A stretch of DNA of 64,000 nt from Verrucomicrobiia bacterium (lineage in GTDB: Bacteria > Verrucomicrobiota > Verrucomicrobiia > Verrucomicrobiales > DEV007): positions 1 through 64,000 of the forward strand of contig JAUICH010000013.1 of NCBI GenBank assembly GCA_030427505.1, written 5' to 3'. Positions within the stretch are counted from its first letter, which is position 1. Each line of letters starts with the position of its first letter. A program made the translations under genes and the position numbers. Positions 23,293-31,626 of the stretch are shown in pieces. Under the pieces are notes generated by a model that worked only from the letters and a program-made list of their open reading frames with translations, searched no databases and was not told where the DNA came from.

Positions 23293-23652
23293 GCCTGAGC
23301 AGAAGCCAACCTAACCTCTCTGGGAAATTCGACGGAGAGAGGGCTACACGCTCTCCAGATTCGGCCAGAAAGACCGGGAAACCTTCCGCCGGTGGAGGAA
23401 CCGTTTAGAAAGGAACTGGTGTTCCCACGGACCTCCGGCTGAGGGAAACCAGGGAATGACCCCCACGATGAAGTTGGGAGATTACTGAGGGATCGATGAA
23501 CCCAAGAAGCGGTGGGAGTCGGTACCCTATTGAGTGAAGGCGCTATCCCCGCTGTGGATAGGGTTTTGGATCTTACTGGCAACCAGATGAATGAATCTGG
23601 GCTGGCCGCACGGGATAAGCCCCTTCAGAACCTCAATATTAGCGATACTCCC
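23293..23652 (+). promoter_or_regulatory. Structured-looking leader between hypB and sodC
   Basis: A 360-bp gap without a convincing gene. Several hairpins can be drawn: GGAGAG at 23334 with CTCTCC at 23351, and CTATCC at 23543 with GGATAG at 23556 (7-nt loop). ACCCTAT at 23524 can instead pair with ATAGGGT at 23558, which excludes the second hairpin. Two alternative pairings just before a stress gene recall a riboregulator or attenuator. It does not match a riboswitch class I know. Confidence 0.35.
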
Positions 23653-24261
23653 ATGAAAAAAACATCGAACAACAATAGAACAACAGGCGCGATCGTCTTT
23701 GCGCTGGCTGCGATTGGTATTCTGGGTGTCTTGACCGTTTTCGGAAAAAGCGAGGACGGGGCGGATGCCGCGAAAGCCATGGAGAATCCCTCAAGCGCGA
23801 ACCTCATTGCCGTCCTTCAGCCCACGGACGGGAATGAAGTCAGTGGCTGGGTGACCTTCACGGAAATGGATGGGCAGGTGGAAGTGGTGGCCCAGGTGGA
23901 AGGCCTGGAACCCGATACCCTGCATGGCTTTCACGTCCATCAGTTTGGCGACCTGTCCTCACCGGACGGCAAAGGGGCTGGAGGTCACTTCAACCCGGAA
24001 GAAGTGGATCACGCGTTGCCTGAAACGAAGAGCCGGCACGCTGGCGATCTTGGTAACCTGGAAGCGGATGAAAACGGCAAGGCGTCCTACCGTCTGGTGG
24101 TGGACAACCTGAGCCTGACCAATGGAGACCACGCCATCCTCGGCCGTGGCGTCATAGTCCATGCCGAGCCGGATGACGGCGGACAACCGACCGGAAACGC
24201 TGGTAGCCGCATCGCCCAAGGGGTCATCGGTCTCCGAAATCCGGAAGCTGCCGCTGAATAA
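23653..24261 (+). CDS. sodC: Cu/Zn superoxide dismutase, exported (202 aa)
   Basis: The start at ATG 23653 gives a signal-anchor-like N-terminus (KKTSNNNRTTGAIVFALAAIG), so it is periplasmic or membrane tethered. All metal ligands of the CuZn-SOD family can be seen: HVH of HGFHVHQFG, GGHFNP, DHALPE, RHAGDLGN with its Asp, and VIVHAEPDD. The normal pair of disulfide cysteines is missing: GDLSSPD replaces GDCS, and the GNAGSRIA-C-G site carries Gln. It converts superoxide to peroxide and oxygen. The gene is convergent with the zinc-peptidase gene. The open frame extends upstream to 23512, but that part reads as leader. Confidence 0.95.
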   Translation: MKKTSNNNRTTGAIVFALAAIGILGVLTVFGKSEDGADAAKAMENPSSANLIAVLQPTDGNEVSGWVTFTEMDGQVEVVAQVEGLEPDTLHGFHVHQFGDLSSPDGKGAGGHFNPEEVDHALPETKSRHAGDLGNLEADENGKASYRLVVDNLSLTNGDHAILGRGVIVHAEPDDGGQPTGNAGSRIAQGVIGLRNPEAAAE

Positions 24262-24412
24262 AGCGGTCCGAATAGGCAAGATTCAGTGTGCACAATGTCC
24301 TGGCCAGTAAACGGCCGGGAAGAATAGACTGGGCGCGTCTGGCAAGATCAAAGCCGGACGTGCCCGTGTCATTCATAGAGGCACCTGAGGGCTTTATTTC
24401 CAAAGAATTATA

Positions 24413-25282
24413 CTATAATTCCCCGTAGGGAAGTGAAAAGGTGTCCCCGTCTTCCAGGCGGCCGGATTTGAGCCCTTTCATGAACCAGCGCATCCGCTGC
24501 TCGGAGGTGCCGTGGGTAAAGGCATCCGGCACCACCCGGCCTTGGGCTTGACGCTGAAGGCGGTCGTCCCCGATGGCCTCCGCCGCGTTCATGGCTTCTT
24601 CCACATCGCCGGGTTCGAGAATTTGCCAGCGTTCCTCCGCGTGGTGCGCCCAGACGCCGGCCAGAAAATCGGCCTGGAGTTCCAGCCGGACAGAGAGGCG
24701 GTTGTATTCCTTATCCGAAATCCGGCCGTGCTGGGAGTGGACCCGGTCTGTGTAGCCGAGCAGGTTTTGCACGTGGTGACCCACCTCGTGGGCCAGGACA
24801 TAAGCGTAGGCAAAGTCGCCTCCGGCGCGGAAGCGCTGCTCCATTTCCGTAAAGAAAGAGGTGTCCAGATAGACGGTCTGGTCCGTGGGATAGTAAAACG
24901 GACCCGTGGCCGCGTTGGCCATGCCACCGGGCATGGGCGTGTAGCCGGAGTAGAGCACCAGCCGGGCGGGTTCGTAGCGTTTTCCGTAGCTGGTGAAGAC
25001 CTCCGTCCAGACTTCCTCGGTATCGCCTTTCAGCGTCTTGACGAAGGCGCCCACTTCGTCATCCACCCCAGCGCCGCTGTCCTGGGTCTCGTAGGTGGTG
25101 GGAGAACTGGATTGAAACTCCTCCACGGTTTGGAGAAGTTGCAGGGGATTGATGTCCAGGAAGTACGCCGCGACCAGGACGATAACCAGGGTTCCGCAAC
25201 CGCCACCGATGGCGGCGGGGCGGCCACGCATGCCGCGGCGGTCTTCTACGTTGGTGCTCTGACGGCGGCCTTTCCAGCGCAT
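24413..25282 (-). CDS. YpfJ-family neutral zinc metallopeptidase (289 aa)
   Basis: Family features are complete: N-terminal MRWKGRRQSTNVEDRRG, a membrane segment at residues about 25-45, then Val-Leu-Tyr-Ser-rich core strands (LVLYSGYTPMPGG), the zinc motif AHEVGHHVQNLLG, and VRLELQADFLAGVWAHH carrying the third ligand. The start was set at MRWKGRR, the usual family beginning; the longer open frame to 25336 adds an unlikely leader. Anchored in the inner membrane facing the periplasm, it is predicted to be a zincin-like peptidase of unknown physiological substrate. Confidence 0.93.
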   Translation of the reverse strand: MRWKGRRQSTNVEDRRGMRGRPAAIGGGCGTLVIVLVAAYFLDINPLQLLQTVEEFQSSSPTTYETQDSGAGVDDEVGAFVKTLKGDTEEVWTEVFTSYGKRYEPARLVLYSGYTPMPGGMANAATGPFYYPTDQTVYLDTSFFTEMEQRFRAGGDFAYAYVLAHEVGHHVQNLLGYTDRVHSQHGRISDKEYNRLSVRLELQADFLAGVWAHHAEERWQILEPGDVEEAMNAAEAIGDDRLQRQAQGRVVPDAFTHGTSEQRMRWFMKGLKSGRLEDGDTFSLPYGEL

Positions 25283-25419
25283 GGCTTTAGAAGGTAGGGA
25301 GGTGGTGGTGGAAACGAGATCGACTGGGAAGACCACCTGCTCGGCACGAGAGCGCCGGGCGTGAGGTATTCGCCAGAGAGCCTGGCCAAGTTAAGGATGG
25401 CGACTCCCTTGAACCTCTA

Positions 25420-26931
25420 TCAGGCCAATAGGTCCCGCACAACGCCTTTTCCTTCGAAACCCGTCAGGCGCTGTTCCAGGCCGTTGTGGTACCAGGTGAG
25501 GTGCTCGTGATGGATGCCGAGCAGGTGCAGGGCGGTGGCGTGGAGTTCGTAGCTGTGGAGGACGTTTTCCGCGGCTTGGAAGCCGAGTTCGTCCGTGGCG
25601 CCGTAGCCGATACCCGGGCGGATGCCGCCGCCGGCCATCCAGGCGGTGAAGGCGCCCGCGTTGTGATCGCGACCCTTGCTTTCCTTTCCCTGTCCGGCGG
25701 GCTGGCGGCCGAATTCGGTGGTGCAGATTACCAGGGTGTCCTCCAGCATACCGCGGGATTTCAGGTCTTTCAGTAGGGCGGACGCGCCGGTGTCGAGCAC
25801 CGCGCCCCAGTAACCGTGGTCGCGCACCAGGTCTTCGTGGCTGTCCCAGTTTGGGCGAATCTTCTTGGCGGTGGTGTTCTCCGCGCCACAGTAGATCTGG
25901 ACAAAGCGCACGCCACGCTCCGCCAGGCGCCGCGCTAGCAGGCACTGACGGCCGAAGGGGCCGATCTCTGGGTGATCGATGTCGTAGAGCTTTTTCGTGG
26001 CTTCGGTTTCGCCACGGAGGTCGGTGATTTCCGGGGCGCTGAGCTGGAGCCGGGCGGCCATTTCGTAGGCGGAGATCCGGGCGTCCAACTCGCTGTTCCC
26101 ACTGCGCTCCCGCTGGTGCAGGTGGTTGAGCTGTTGGAGAAAGCGGAGGCCCGCCTTGTCGCTCTGGGGGGTGACGGACTCGAAGGACTCCGGCGGAAAG
26201 AGATCGGCAATGGGCTGTTCCGGGTGGGCCGTGTCCAGCGTGGTGGCCTGATAGACTGCGGGCAGGAACCCGGCTCCCCAGTTGATGATGCCGCCGGGCG
26301 GCAGGCCGCGCGGATCGGGCAGAACGACGAAGGCGGGCAGGTTCTCGCTTTCGCTGCCCAGGCCGTAGGTGACCCAGGCGCCCATGCTGGGAAATCCGGG
26401 CAGGGTCTGCCCGGTGTTCATCTGGAAACAGCCGGGTCCGTGCAGCGCGGTCTTGCTCTGCATGGAATAGAGGAAGGCCATGTCATCCACGCAGGTGGCC
26501 AGCTTGGGGAAGAGGTCGCTCATCCAGCGCCCGCACTGGCCGTGCTGCCGGAAAGGCCAGTAGCCGGGCTGACAGGCGCCGGGTTTGGAGGCGAAAAACT
26601 GTAGTTTTCCGTCCGGATCGAAGGGCTGACCGGCTCGCTTTACCAGTTCCGGCTTATAATCGAAGGTATCCACATGGCTCAGGCCGCCGGGGCAGAAGAT
26701 CTGGATCACCCGCTGGGCCCGCGCCGGGAAATGAGTGGGCTTTGGCGACAGGGGGCCGGAGGGTGACGCGGGTCTGGCCGGAGAGGTGGAGGCCCAGGCT
26801 TCGCGGGCGAGCATTGCCGACAGGGCCAGTCCGCCAATGCCGCCGCCGGCGGTGTGCAGGAAGTCGCGGCGGCTGAGCGGGCGGCGGTCCGCGCCGGGGC
26901 AGGGGGTGTGGCGCTTAGTCGACATAGACAA
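25420..26931 (-). CDS. DUF1501 protein with Tat signal (503 aa)
   Basis: The DUF1501 (sulfatase-fold) family is common in Planctomycetes and Verrucomicrobia. Twin-arginine leader RRDFLHTAGGGIGGLAL and AWA cleavage site are near residues 20-50. Core motifs include FCPGGLSHVDTFDYKP, CTTEFGRQPAGQGKESKGRDHN and a C-terminal LLGIHHEHLTWYHNG. The start codon lies 17 bp inside the upstream DUF1553 gene, a tight operon. These pairs are believed to be exported and to work on polymeric or sulfated substrates, but their reaction is not established. It lacks the CxPSR sulfatase site. Confidence 0.93.
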   Translation of the reverse strand: MSMSTKRHTPCPGADRRPLSRRDFLHTAGGGIGGLALSAMLAREAWASTSPARPASPSGPLSPKPTHFPARAQRVIQIFCPGGLSHVDTFDYKPELVKRAGQPFDPDGKLQFFASKPGACQPGYWPFRQHGQCGRWMSDLFPKLATCVDDMAFLYSMQSKTALHGPGCFQMNTGQTLPGFPSMGAWVTYGLGSESENLPAFVVLPDPRGLPPGGIINWGAGFLPAVYQATTLDTAHPEQPIADLFPPESFESVTPQSDKAGLRFLQQLNHLHQRERSGNSELDARISAYEMAARLQLSAPEITDLRGETEATKKLYDIDHPEIGPFGRQCLLARRLAERGVRFVQIYCGAENTTAKKIRPNWDSHEDLVRDHGYWGAVLDTGASALLKDLKSRGMLEDTLVICTTEFGRQPAGQGKESKGRDHNAGAFTAWMAGGGIRPGIGYGATDELGFQAAENVLHSYELHATALHLLGIHHEHLTWYHNGLEQRLTGFEGKGVVRDLLA

Positions 26932-29917
26932 ATTCGTTGGCGTTCAAGAGCGAGCGGCAGAAGGCGAAGAGGCTTTCTTTTTCGATGAAGCGCGCGGCCA
27001 GTTCGCGTTCGTCTTCTTCAGGGGGGCGGGCGAAGGCCAGTTCGAAGGCTCTGGCCGCCTGATCGGAGGGCTGATCACCGGCTTCCCGTTCGACCCGCTC
27101 GGCGAAGTAGCCTGCCTGGCGGAGCATGAAGTCGTTGTTATAGAGTGCCAGGGACTGGAGCGCCGTGGTGGTGGTCATGCGCTTGGGCGTCAGGTTGGCC
27201 GGGTCCGGGCAATCCAGCGTGGTGAGAAAGCGGTTCGGCGTGGTGCGGACGGTGAAGCGGTAGATGCTCCGCCGCCAGAGGGCGGGTTCGTCGGCGGTCA
27301 CGTAGGTATAGATGGGGGCGTAGGCCTCTTCATAGCTGAAGTCTTCAAAACCGGGTCCGCCGCTTTGGAAGTTCAGTTTTCCGCTCACACACAGCACGGC
27401 GTCCCGCACCGCTTCCGCCTCGATCCGGCGCGGGTTTTGCCGCCAGAGGAGCCGGTTCCCCGCGTCCTGGGAAACGCCGGGAGAAGCTTTCGCATAGCGG
27501 GAGTCCTGCCGGTAGGCCGCGCTGGTCAGGATGAGCCGCTGGATTTCCTTCAGTGACCAGTCACGGCGCTGAAGCTCTGCCGCCAGCCAGTCCAGCAATT
27601 CTGGGTGAGACGGCCGGCCGCCACCCAGGCCGAAGTCGCTGGGGGTCGTCACAATGCCCTGGCCGAAATGCCAGTGCCAGAGCCGGTTCACGATGACGCG
27701 CGGGGTGAGGGGATTTTGCGGATCGGTGATCCACCGGGCCAATGCCGCCCGGCGCGCGCCTTCATCGGCGGTGGGGCTGGCTAGATCGGGATCCAGCATC
27801 GCCACGGCGGAGACGGCGCCCGGCGCGAGGGCCTCGCCCACGGGGGATTCCGGATCTCCCCGGCGCAGGACGTGGATTTCAGGGATCTCTTCCTCTGCCA
27901 CAATAGCATAGACATTTGGTGGCGGGCCGAGGGAACGCAGGTCTCCATCGATCTTTTTCTTTGCCTGCTTTAGTTGACTAAGCGTGGAAGAAGCCTCCTC
28001 CGGTGCCGCCGCTGGTGGAGTAGCGGAGGTGAGCCGGGGATCGCCGAAGCCCACTTGATCGTGGCCGATGCCGTTTCCTCCATCCGTGGACATCAAGGTA
28101 AGAAACCGGGCCTCTTCCGGCAGGGGGATATCCAAGGTCTGGAGGCCGTCCTCGCGTTTCAAGTCGAGGAACGCCGCGGCTTTATCGCCATCCACAAACA
28201 CCCAGACGTCCGCGCTGGTGGTGCCTTCCTTTCCAAAGTAACCGGCCCGCGCGGTGAAACGGAGTTCTCTGCTGAGGTCCGCGGTTTGGCGAATGGCGGC
28301 GAGGTCGAAGGAAATTCCGGCGTTCGCGTGCAGGCCGAGGAGGGTGTGCCCATCTTTCGTGAAGTCGATGCCGCCTAGTTCGGGAGAATACTGGCTGGCC
28401 ACGGGGCCGTTGCGGATCATGTCCCAAGCTTCGCCCGAGGTGGTGGGAAGGCCGTTGACCGTTAGGCCCGTGGAACTAACCGGGATCTTCGCTTTGCGAT
28501 CCTGACCATCGGGGATGACGACGCCGTCGACGAAGGGGAACTTCGATTTTGCGAAACGGTTGGTCTGGATGTTGCCCAGGCGTCCGAAGTCGCGGGTTTG
28601 CACCTGGGCGCTCCGGGCGTCAATGCCCTGGCGCTTGACACCGGTGCCGAGGCCGTTGCCGCCGCCCACGATGTCCGCCAAGTCCAGGCCGCGACCTTCG
28701 ATCCGGGCGATCTCATAGGCCAAACGGTCGCGTTCGGAAGTCAGGCGCGCCTTCTCTTGATTATAAGCCGCGAGCGCGGGCTCGCTGATGACGCGGTCCT
28801 CCCGTTTGGCCCCGGCGAAAACGGCGCGGAGCCGGTAGTATTCCTCCTGGGAAATGGGGTCCAGCTTGTGGTCGTGGCAGCGGGCGCAGTTGACCGTCAT
28901 GGCCATGGTGGCGGTCATCACCTGGGTGGCCATGTCGTCCAGATCCAGGTTCCGCGCGGCACGGCGGAGCAGAGGGCTCTTTGTTTCCACCTGGCCCACA
29001 AAGTCCCACGGTCCGGCGGCGAGGAACCCGGTGGCGACGATGGCCTCCGCGCTCTCCGGCCACAGCACGTCTCCGGCGATTTGCTCCTGGAGAAAGCGGT
29101 CGTAGGGCTTGTCGCTGTTGAACGCTTCGATCACATAATCCCGGTAACGCCAGGCGTTGTCCCGGCGCTTGTCGCGCTCGAAGCCGTGGGTGTCGGCATA
29201 ATGCGCGATGTCCAGCCAATGCCGGGCGAAGCGTTCGCCGTAGTGAGGCGAGTCGAGCAGCCGGTCCACAAGGTGTTCGTAAGCCAGGGGATCGGGATCA
29301 TCGACGAAAGCTGCCACCTCTTCCGGCGAAGGGGGCAGGCCGAGCAGGTCAAAGGACAGCCGGCGGATGAGGGTACGGCGGTCCGCCTCGGCGGACATCG
29401 TCAAACCTGCGGCGTCGAGTTTTTCCAGGAGGAAGGCATCGATGGGATGAATGTCAGGGGCCTGCGTGGGTGGAGGAGAAACATGAAGCGGTTGCCAGGC
29501 CCAGTGAGACAGGCGTTCGTCTTCGCCCGCCAAGGCGTCCGGCCAAGCCGCGCCTGAATCGATCCAGGCTCGTAGCGCGGCGACTTCCACTGGGGTCAGG
29601 CGGTCGCCCTTGGGAGGCATCCGCTGGTCGTCACCTTCCGGGGCCGTGACGTGGGTGATCAGCGGGCTTTCACCGCTCTTTCCCGGCACGATGACGGGGC
29701 CGTTGTCGCCGCCCTTGAGGGCCGCCGGACGCAGGTCCAGGCGCAGGCTGGACTTTTGCTTGTCCGGGCCGTGGCATTCGTAACAGCGCGACTCCAGGAT
29801 GGGCCGCACGTCTTTGGCGAAGTCGGCGGCGGGGACCGCCGTGGACGCAAGTATCCAGAAGGCGCAGCAAGCTCCGGCCTGGGCGGCGCGGCGAGTGAAG
29901 GTGAGACGGGGGTTCAC
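26915..29917 (-). CDS. PSCyt1-DUF1549-DUF1553 secreted protein (1000 aa)
   Basis: Signal peptide at 1-30, then a planctomycete cytochrome c domain with heme motif CYECHG (residues about 42-47) and MPPKGDRLT. DUF1549 follows, with RRLSFDLLGLPPSPEEV and a second c-type site CARCHDHKLDPIS. A Gly-rich middle domain of about 250 residues that I do not recognise comes next, then DUF1553 at the C-terminus (TPRVIVNRLWHWHFGQGIV) ending LLNANEFVYVD. The product is exported and probably heme-bearing. It pairs with the overlapping DUF1501 gene, and both lie downstream of a GntR regulator by 36 bp, suggesting a regulated catabolic operon. Substrate unknown. Confidence 0.93.
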   Translation of the reverse strand: MNPRLTFTRRAAQAGACCAFWILASTAVPAADFAKDVRPILESRCYECHGPDKQKSSLRLDLRPAALKGGDNGPVIVPGKSGESPLITHVTAPEGDDQRMPPKGDRLTPVEVAALRAWIDSGAAWPDALAGEDERLSHWAWQPLHVSPPPTQAPDIHPIDAFLLEKLDAAGLTMSAEADRRTLIRRLSFDLLGLPPSPEEVAAFVDDPDPLAYEHLVDRLLDSPHYGERFARHWLDIAHYADTHGFERDKRRDNAWRYRDYVIEAFNSDKPYDRFLQEQIAGDVLWPESAEAIVATGFLAAGPWDFVGQVETKSPLLRRAARNLDLDDMATQVMTATMAMTVNCARCHDHKLDPISQEEYYRLRAVFAGAKREDRVISEPALAAYNQEKARLTSERDRLAYEIARIEGRGLDLADIVGGGNGLGTGVKRQGIDARSAQVQTRDFGRLGNIQTNRFAKSKFPFVDGVVIPDGQDRKAKIPVSSTGLTVNGLPTTSGEAWDMIRNGPVASQYSPELGGIDFTKDGHTLLGLHANAGISFDLAAIRQTADLSRELRFTARAGYFGKEGTTSADVWVFVDGDKAAAFLDLKREDGLQTLDIPLPEEARFLTLMSTDGGNGIGHDQVGFGDPRLTSATPPAAAPEEASSTLSQLKQAKKKIDGDLRSLGPPPNVYAIVAEEEIPEIHVLRRGDPESPVGEALAPGAVSAVAMLDPDLASPTADEGARRAALARWITDPQNPLTPRVIVNRLWHWHFGQGIVTTPSDFGLGGGRPSHPELLDWLAAELQRRDWSLKEIQRLILTSAAYRQDSRYAKASPGVSQDAGNRLLWRQNPRRIEAEAVRDAVLCVSGKLNFQSGGPGFEDFSYEEAYAPIYTYVTADEPALWRRSIYRFTVRTTPNRFLTTLDCPDPANLTPKRMTTTTALQSLALYNNDFMLRQAGYFAERVEREAGDQPSDQAARAFELAFARPPEEDERELAARFIEKESLFAFCRSLLNANEFVYVD

Positions 29918-29953
29918 GTTCCGATTCTGCTTGGGAGAGGGAGGAGAAAATCG

Positions 29954-30655
29954 CTACACGCGGCGAGATTCGAGATGGGTGAGAAGATCGTCGACCGCGG
30001 CGCTGATGTGCGTCCGCATTTCGGCCTCCGCGCCGTCGGGGTCGTGGCGTTCGATGGCATCCAGCACGGCGGCGTGATGACGGACCGCGATATCGACCCC
30101 GGCCTGGCTCATGGTGGCGCGGCGGCTTTCCCGGCCGAGATCGGCGATGGAGTCGAGCATCAAGCCAAAGATTTCATTTCTCGAGATCCGAGCCAGTTCC
30201 CGGTGAAACGCCAGGTCCGCCTCCATGGCTTCCTCCAGGCCGGTGGCGGTTTCGAGGGCGTGGTGAAGTTCCCGGAGCCGGGCGATTTCCGGTGCACCAG
30301 CCCGTTCCGCGGCCCGGCGGGCGATGGCGGGTTCGAGCGTAAGGCGCACTTCCAGGGACTGGCGCAGGCGTTCCGCCTCATCGGGAAGGAGCAATCTTGC
30401 CGCCGCGCTTACAGGGGCATGCAGGCGATCCACCACGCGGGTGCCGATGCCCTGGCGTACTTCCAGCAGGCCCTGGAGTTCCAGCCGCTTGGTGGCCTCC
30501 CGCACGACGGGCCGGCTGACCCCAAAGCGGAGGGCGAGCTGCCGTTCCGAGGGGAGGAGTCCGTCAGCGGAAGTCAGCCCGTTGCGAATGGCCTCGGCCA
30601 AACGGTCGGAAACTTCATGGACCAGGGTGTGAGGTTTGATGGCGGCGATCTGCAT
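29954..30655 (-). CDS. GntR-family (FadR/FCD) transcriptional regulator (233 aa)
   Basis: N-terminal winged helix with LPSERQLALRFGVSRPVVREATKRLELQGLLEVRQG, the hallmark GntR recognition region, followed by an all-helical FCD effector domain with E-x-x-x-R and H positions (RLTLEPAIARRAA, FHRELARISRNEIF, HHAAVLDAIERHDPDGAEAEM). The start was taken at MQIAAIK (30655), which places the ATG directly beside a perfect TGGT-N3-ACCA operator; an upstream ATG at 30667 would lie inside it. It is cotranscribed with the DUF1553/DUF1501 pair and probably controls that operon in response to a small acid such as a sugar acid (inference). Confidence 0.93.
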   Translation of the reverse strand: MQIAAIKPHTLVHEVSDRLAEAIRNGLTSADGLLPSERQLALRFGVSRPVVREATKRLELQGLLEVRQGIGTRVVDRLHAPVSAAARLLLPDEAERLRQSLEVRLTLEPAIARRAAERAGAPEIARLRELHHALETATGLEEAMEADLAFHRELARISRNEIFGLMLDSIADLGRESRRATMSQAGVDIAVRHHAAVLDAIERHDPDGAEAEMRTHISAAVDDLLTHLESRRV

Positions 30656-30676
30656 TGGTATGACCACCTTACCAAT
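30656..30676 (-). promoter_or_regulatory. GntR/FadR-type operator
   Basis: TGGTATGACCA (30656-30666) is a perfect TGGT-N3-ACCA site, and the wider repeat ATTGGTA...TACCAAT spans 30654-30676 with a 9-bp centre. It abuts the gntR start codon, so bound regulator would block the gene's own ribosome site and promoter. Confidence 0.7.
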
Positions 30677-30722
30677 AGGTCCAGGGGCGTCAAGCCGGTT
30701 ATTCTAAGGAGGGAAATCACGA

Positions 30723-31013
30723 TTGGACGAGGGCCGTTTTCGTGGGCTAAGTTTTGGTGTGCCGGAACCCAAAGACGATCAGTGCCACCCCGTGTTCAAT
30801 GTGGAGGAGACCATTGGCAAAACGGTGGGTTCGCGAAAACCGCCACGAGGTTTGTCGCTTGCAGGCAGCCGGAAATCGGATTCCATCCGGTGGAGCCGGG
30901 CGATGGGTTGCGCAGGCGTACCCAAGGGCGTTTTCCGGTTTCATTCCCACGAAGAAGCGGATGCATGGATGACGAGCCAAATGGCGAAACACGCGGCGAG
31001 GCAGACGAGTTAG
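30723..31013 (+). CDS. Small protein upstream of a nucleotidyltransferase gene (96 aa)
   Basis: TTG start at 30723, chosen because an AAGGAGGG ribosome site lies 9 bp upstream (30706-30713). The C-terminal segment GVPKGVFRFHSHEEADAWMT followed by KHAARQ is a motif found in small proteins next to nucleotidyltransferase-like genes. It is unrelated to other genes of the area. It could form an antitoxin/regulator pair with the following nucleotidyltransferase-like product (inference). A GTG at 30759 is an alternative start. Confidence 0.65.
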   Translation: MDEGRFRGLSFGVPEPKDDQCHPVFNVEETIGKTVGSRKPPRGLSLAGSRKSDSIRWSRAMGCAGVPKGVFRFHSHEEADAWMTSQMAKHAARQTS

Positions 31014-31030
31014 TCTCCAGGGAGCCGTCC

Positions 31031-31498
31031 GTGGAGGATTTGGTGAACCTGTGCCGCCACCTCAACGAAGCGGGGTGTGCCTACCTGATTGTAGGTGGAT
31101 TCGCCATCATCAGTGCGGGGTTCAATCGCCGTACCATGGATATCGATCTGATTATTGATACCGTGCCGGAAAACGAGGGGAAGGTTTTCCAAGCTCTTGA
31201 GTCGCTTCCCGATCAAGCGGTGAAGCAACTCGAACCTGGTGACGTCGCAAAGTACACTGTCGTGCGCGTGGCGGACGAGATTGTGGTCGATCTGATGCGA
31301 TCCGCCTGCGGTATCGACTATGCCGAGGCTTCGAAAGACATCGTGGTTCGAGACGTTGACGGCGTCGCCATCCCGTTTGCTTCGCCGCGCTTGTTGTGGC
31401 GGATGAAGGCGAAAACCCATCGCGTCAAAGACGGGCCGGATTTGGTGTTTCTTCGCGAATACTTTAAAGCTCGCGGCGAAGAACCGCCGGAGTGTTAG
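31031..31498 (+). CDS. Nucleotidyltransferase-like protein, AbiEii/MNT-type fold (155 aa)
   Basis: Contains the nucleotidyltransferase core YLIVGGFAIISAGFNRRTMDID with the G-G and D-x-D pattern (MDIDLIID), a following strand EIVVDLMRS that supplies a third acidic residue, and a C-terminal helical part with RVKDGPDLVFL. The start was set at GTG 31031, preceded by AGGGAG; an ATG at 30965 would overlap the upstream gene by 49 bp. Members of this fold act as toxins or antitoxins that transfer nucleotides, and some are inactive. With the small upstream gene it may be a two-gene toxin-antitoxin unit. Confidence 0.8.
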   Translation: MEDLVNLCRHLNEAGCAYLIVGGFAIISAGFNRRTMDIDLIIDTVPENEGKVFQALESLPDQAVKQLEPGDVAKYTVVRVADEIVVDLMRSACGIDYAEASKDIVVRDVDGVAIPFASPRLLWRMKAKTHRVKDGPDLVFLREYFKARGEEPPEC

Positions 31499-31626
31499 AC
31501 CTTCGCCTCACAGCTGATTTTCGGGCTTGGCAAAGAGTCAATCGTGAATGTCAAAGAGGGCAATCTGAGAAGATTGTTAGTAATCTGTATCCGCAAGAAC
31601 TCAGTTGCTTTGTTATCTAAGAAAGA

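Noticed and set aside
29651..31030. Upstream part of the long plus-strand frame leading into the nucleotidyltransferase gene
   Set aside because: It runs antisense through the DUF1553 and gntR genes and overlaps the small 96-aa gene; only the 3' end is a real protein.
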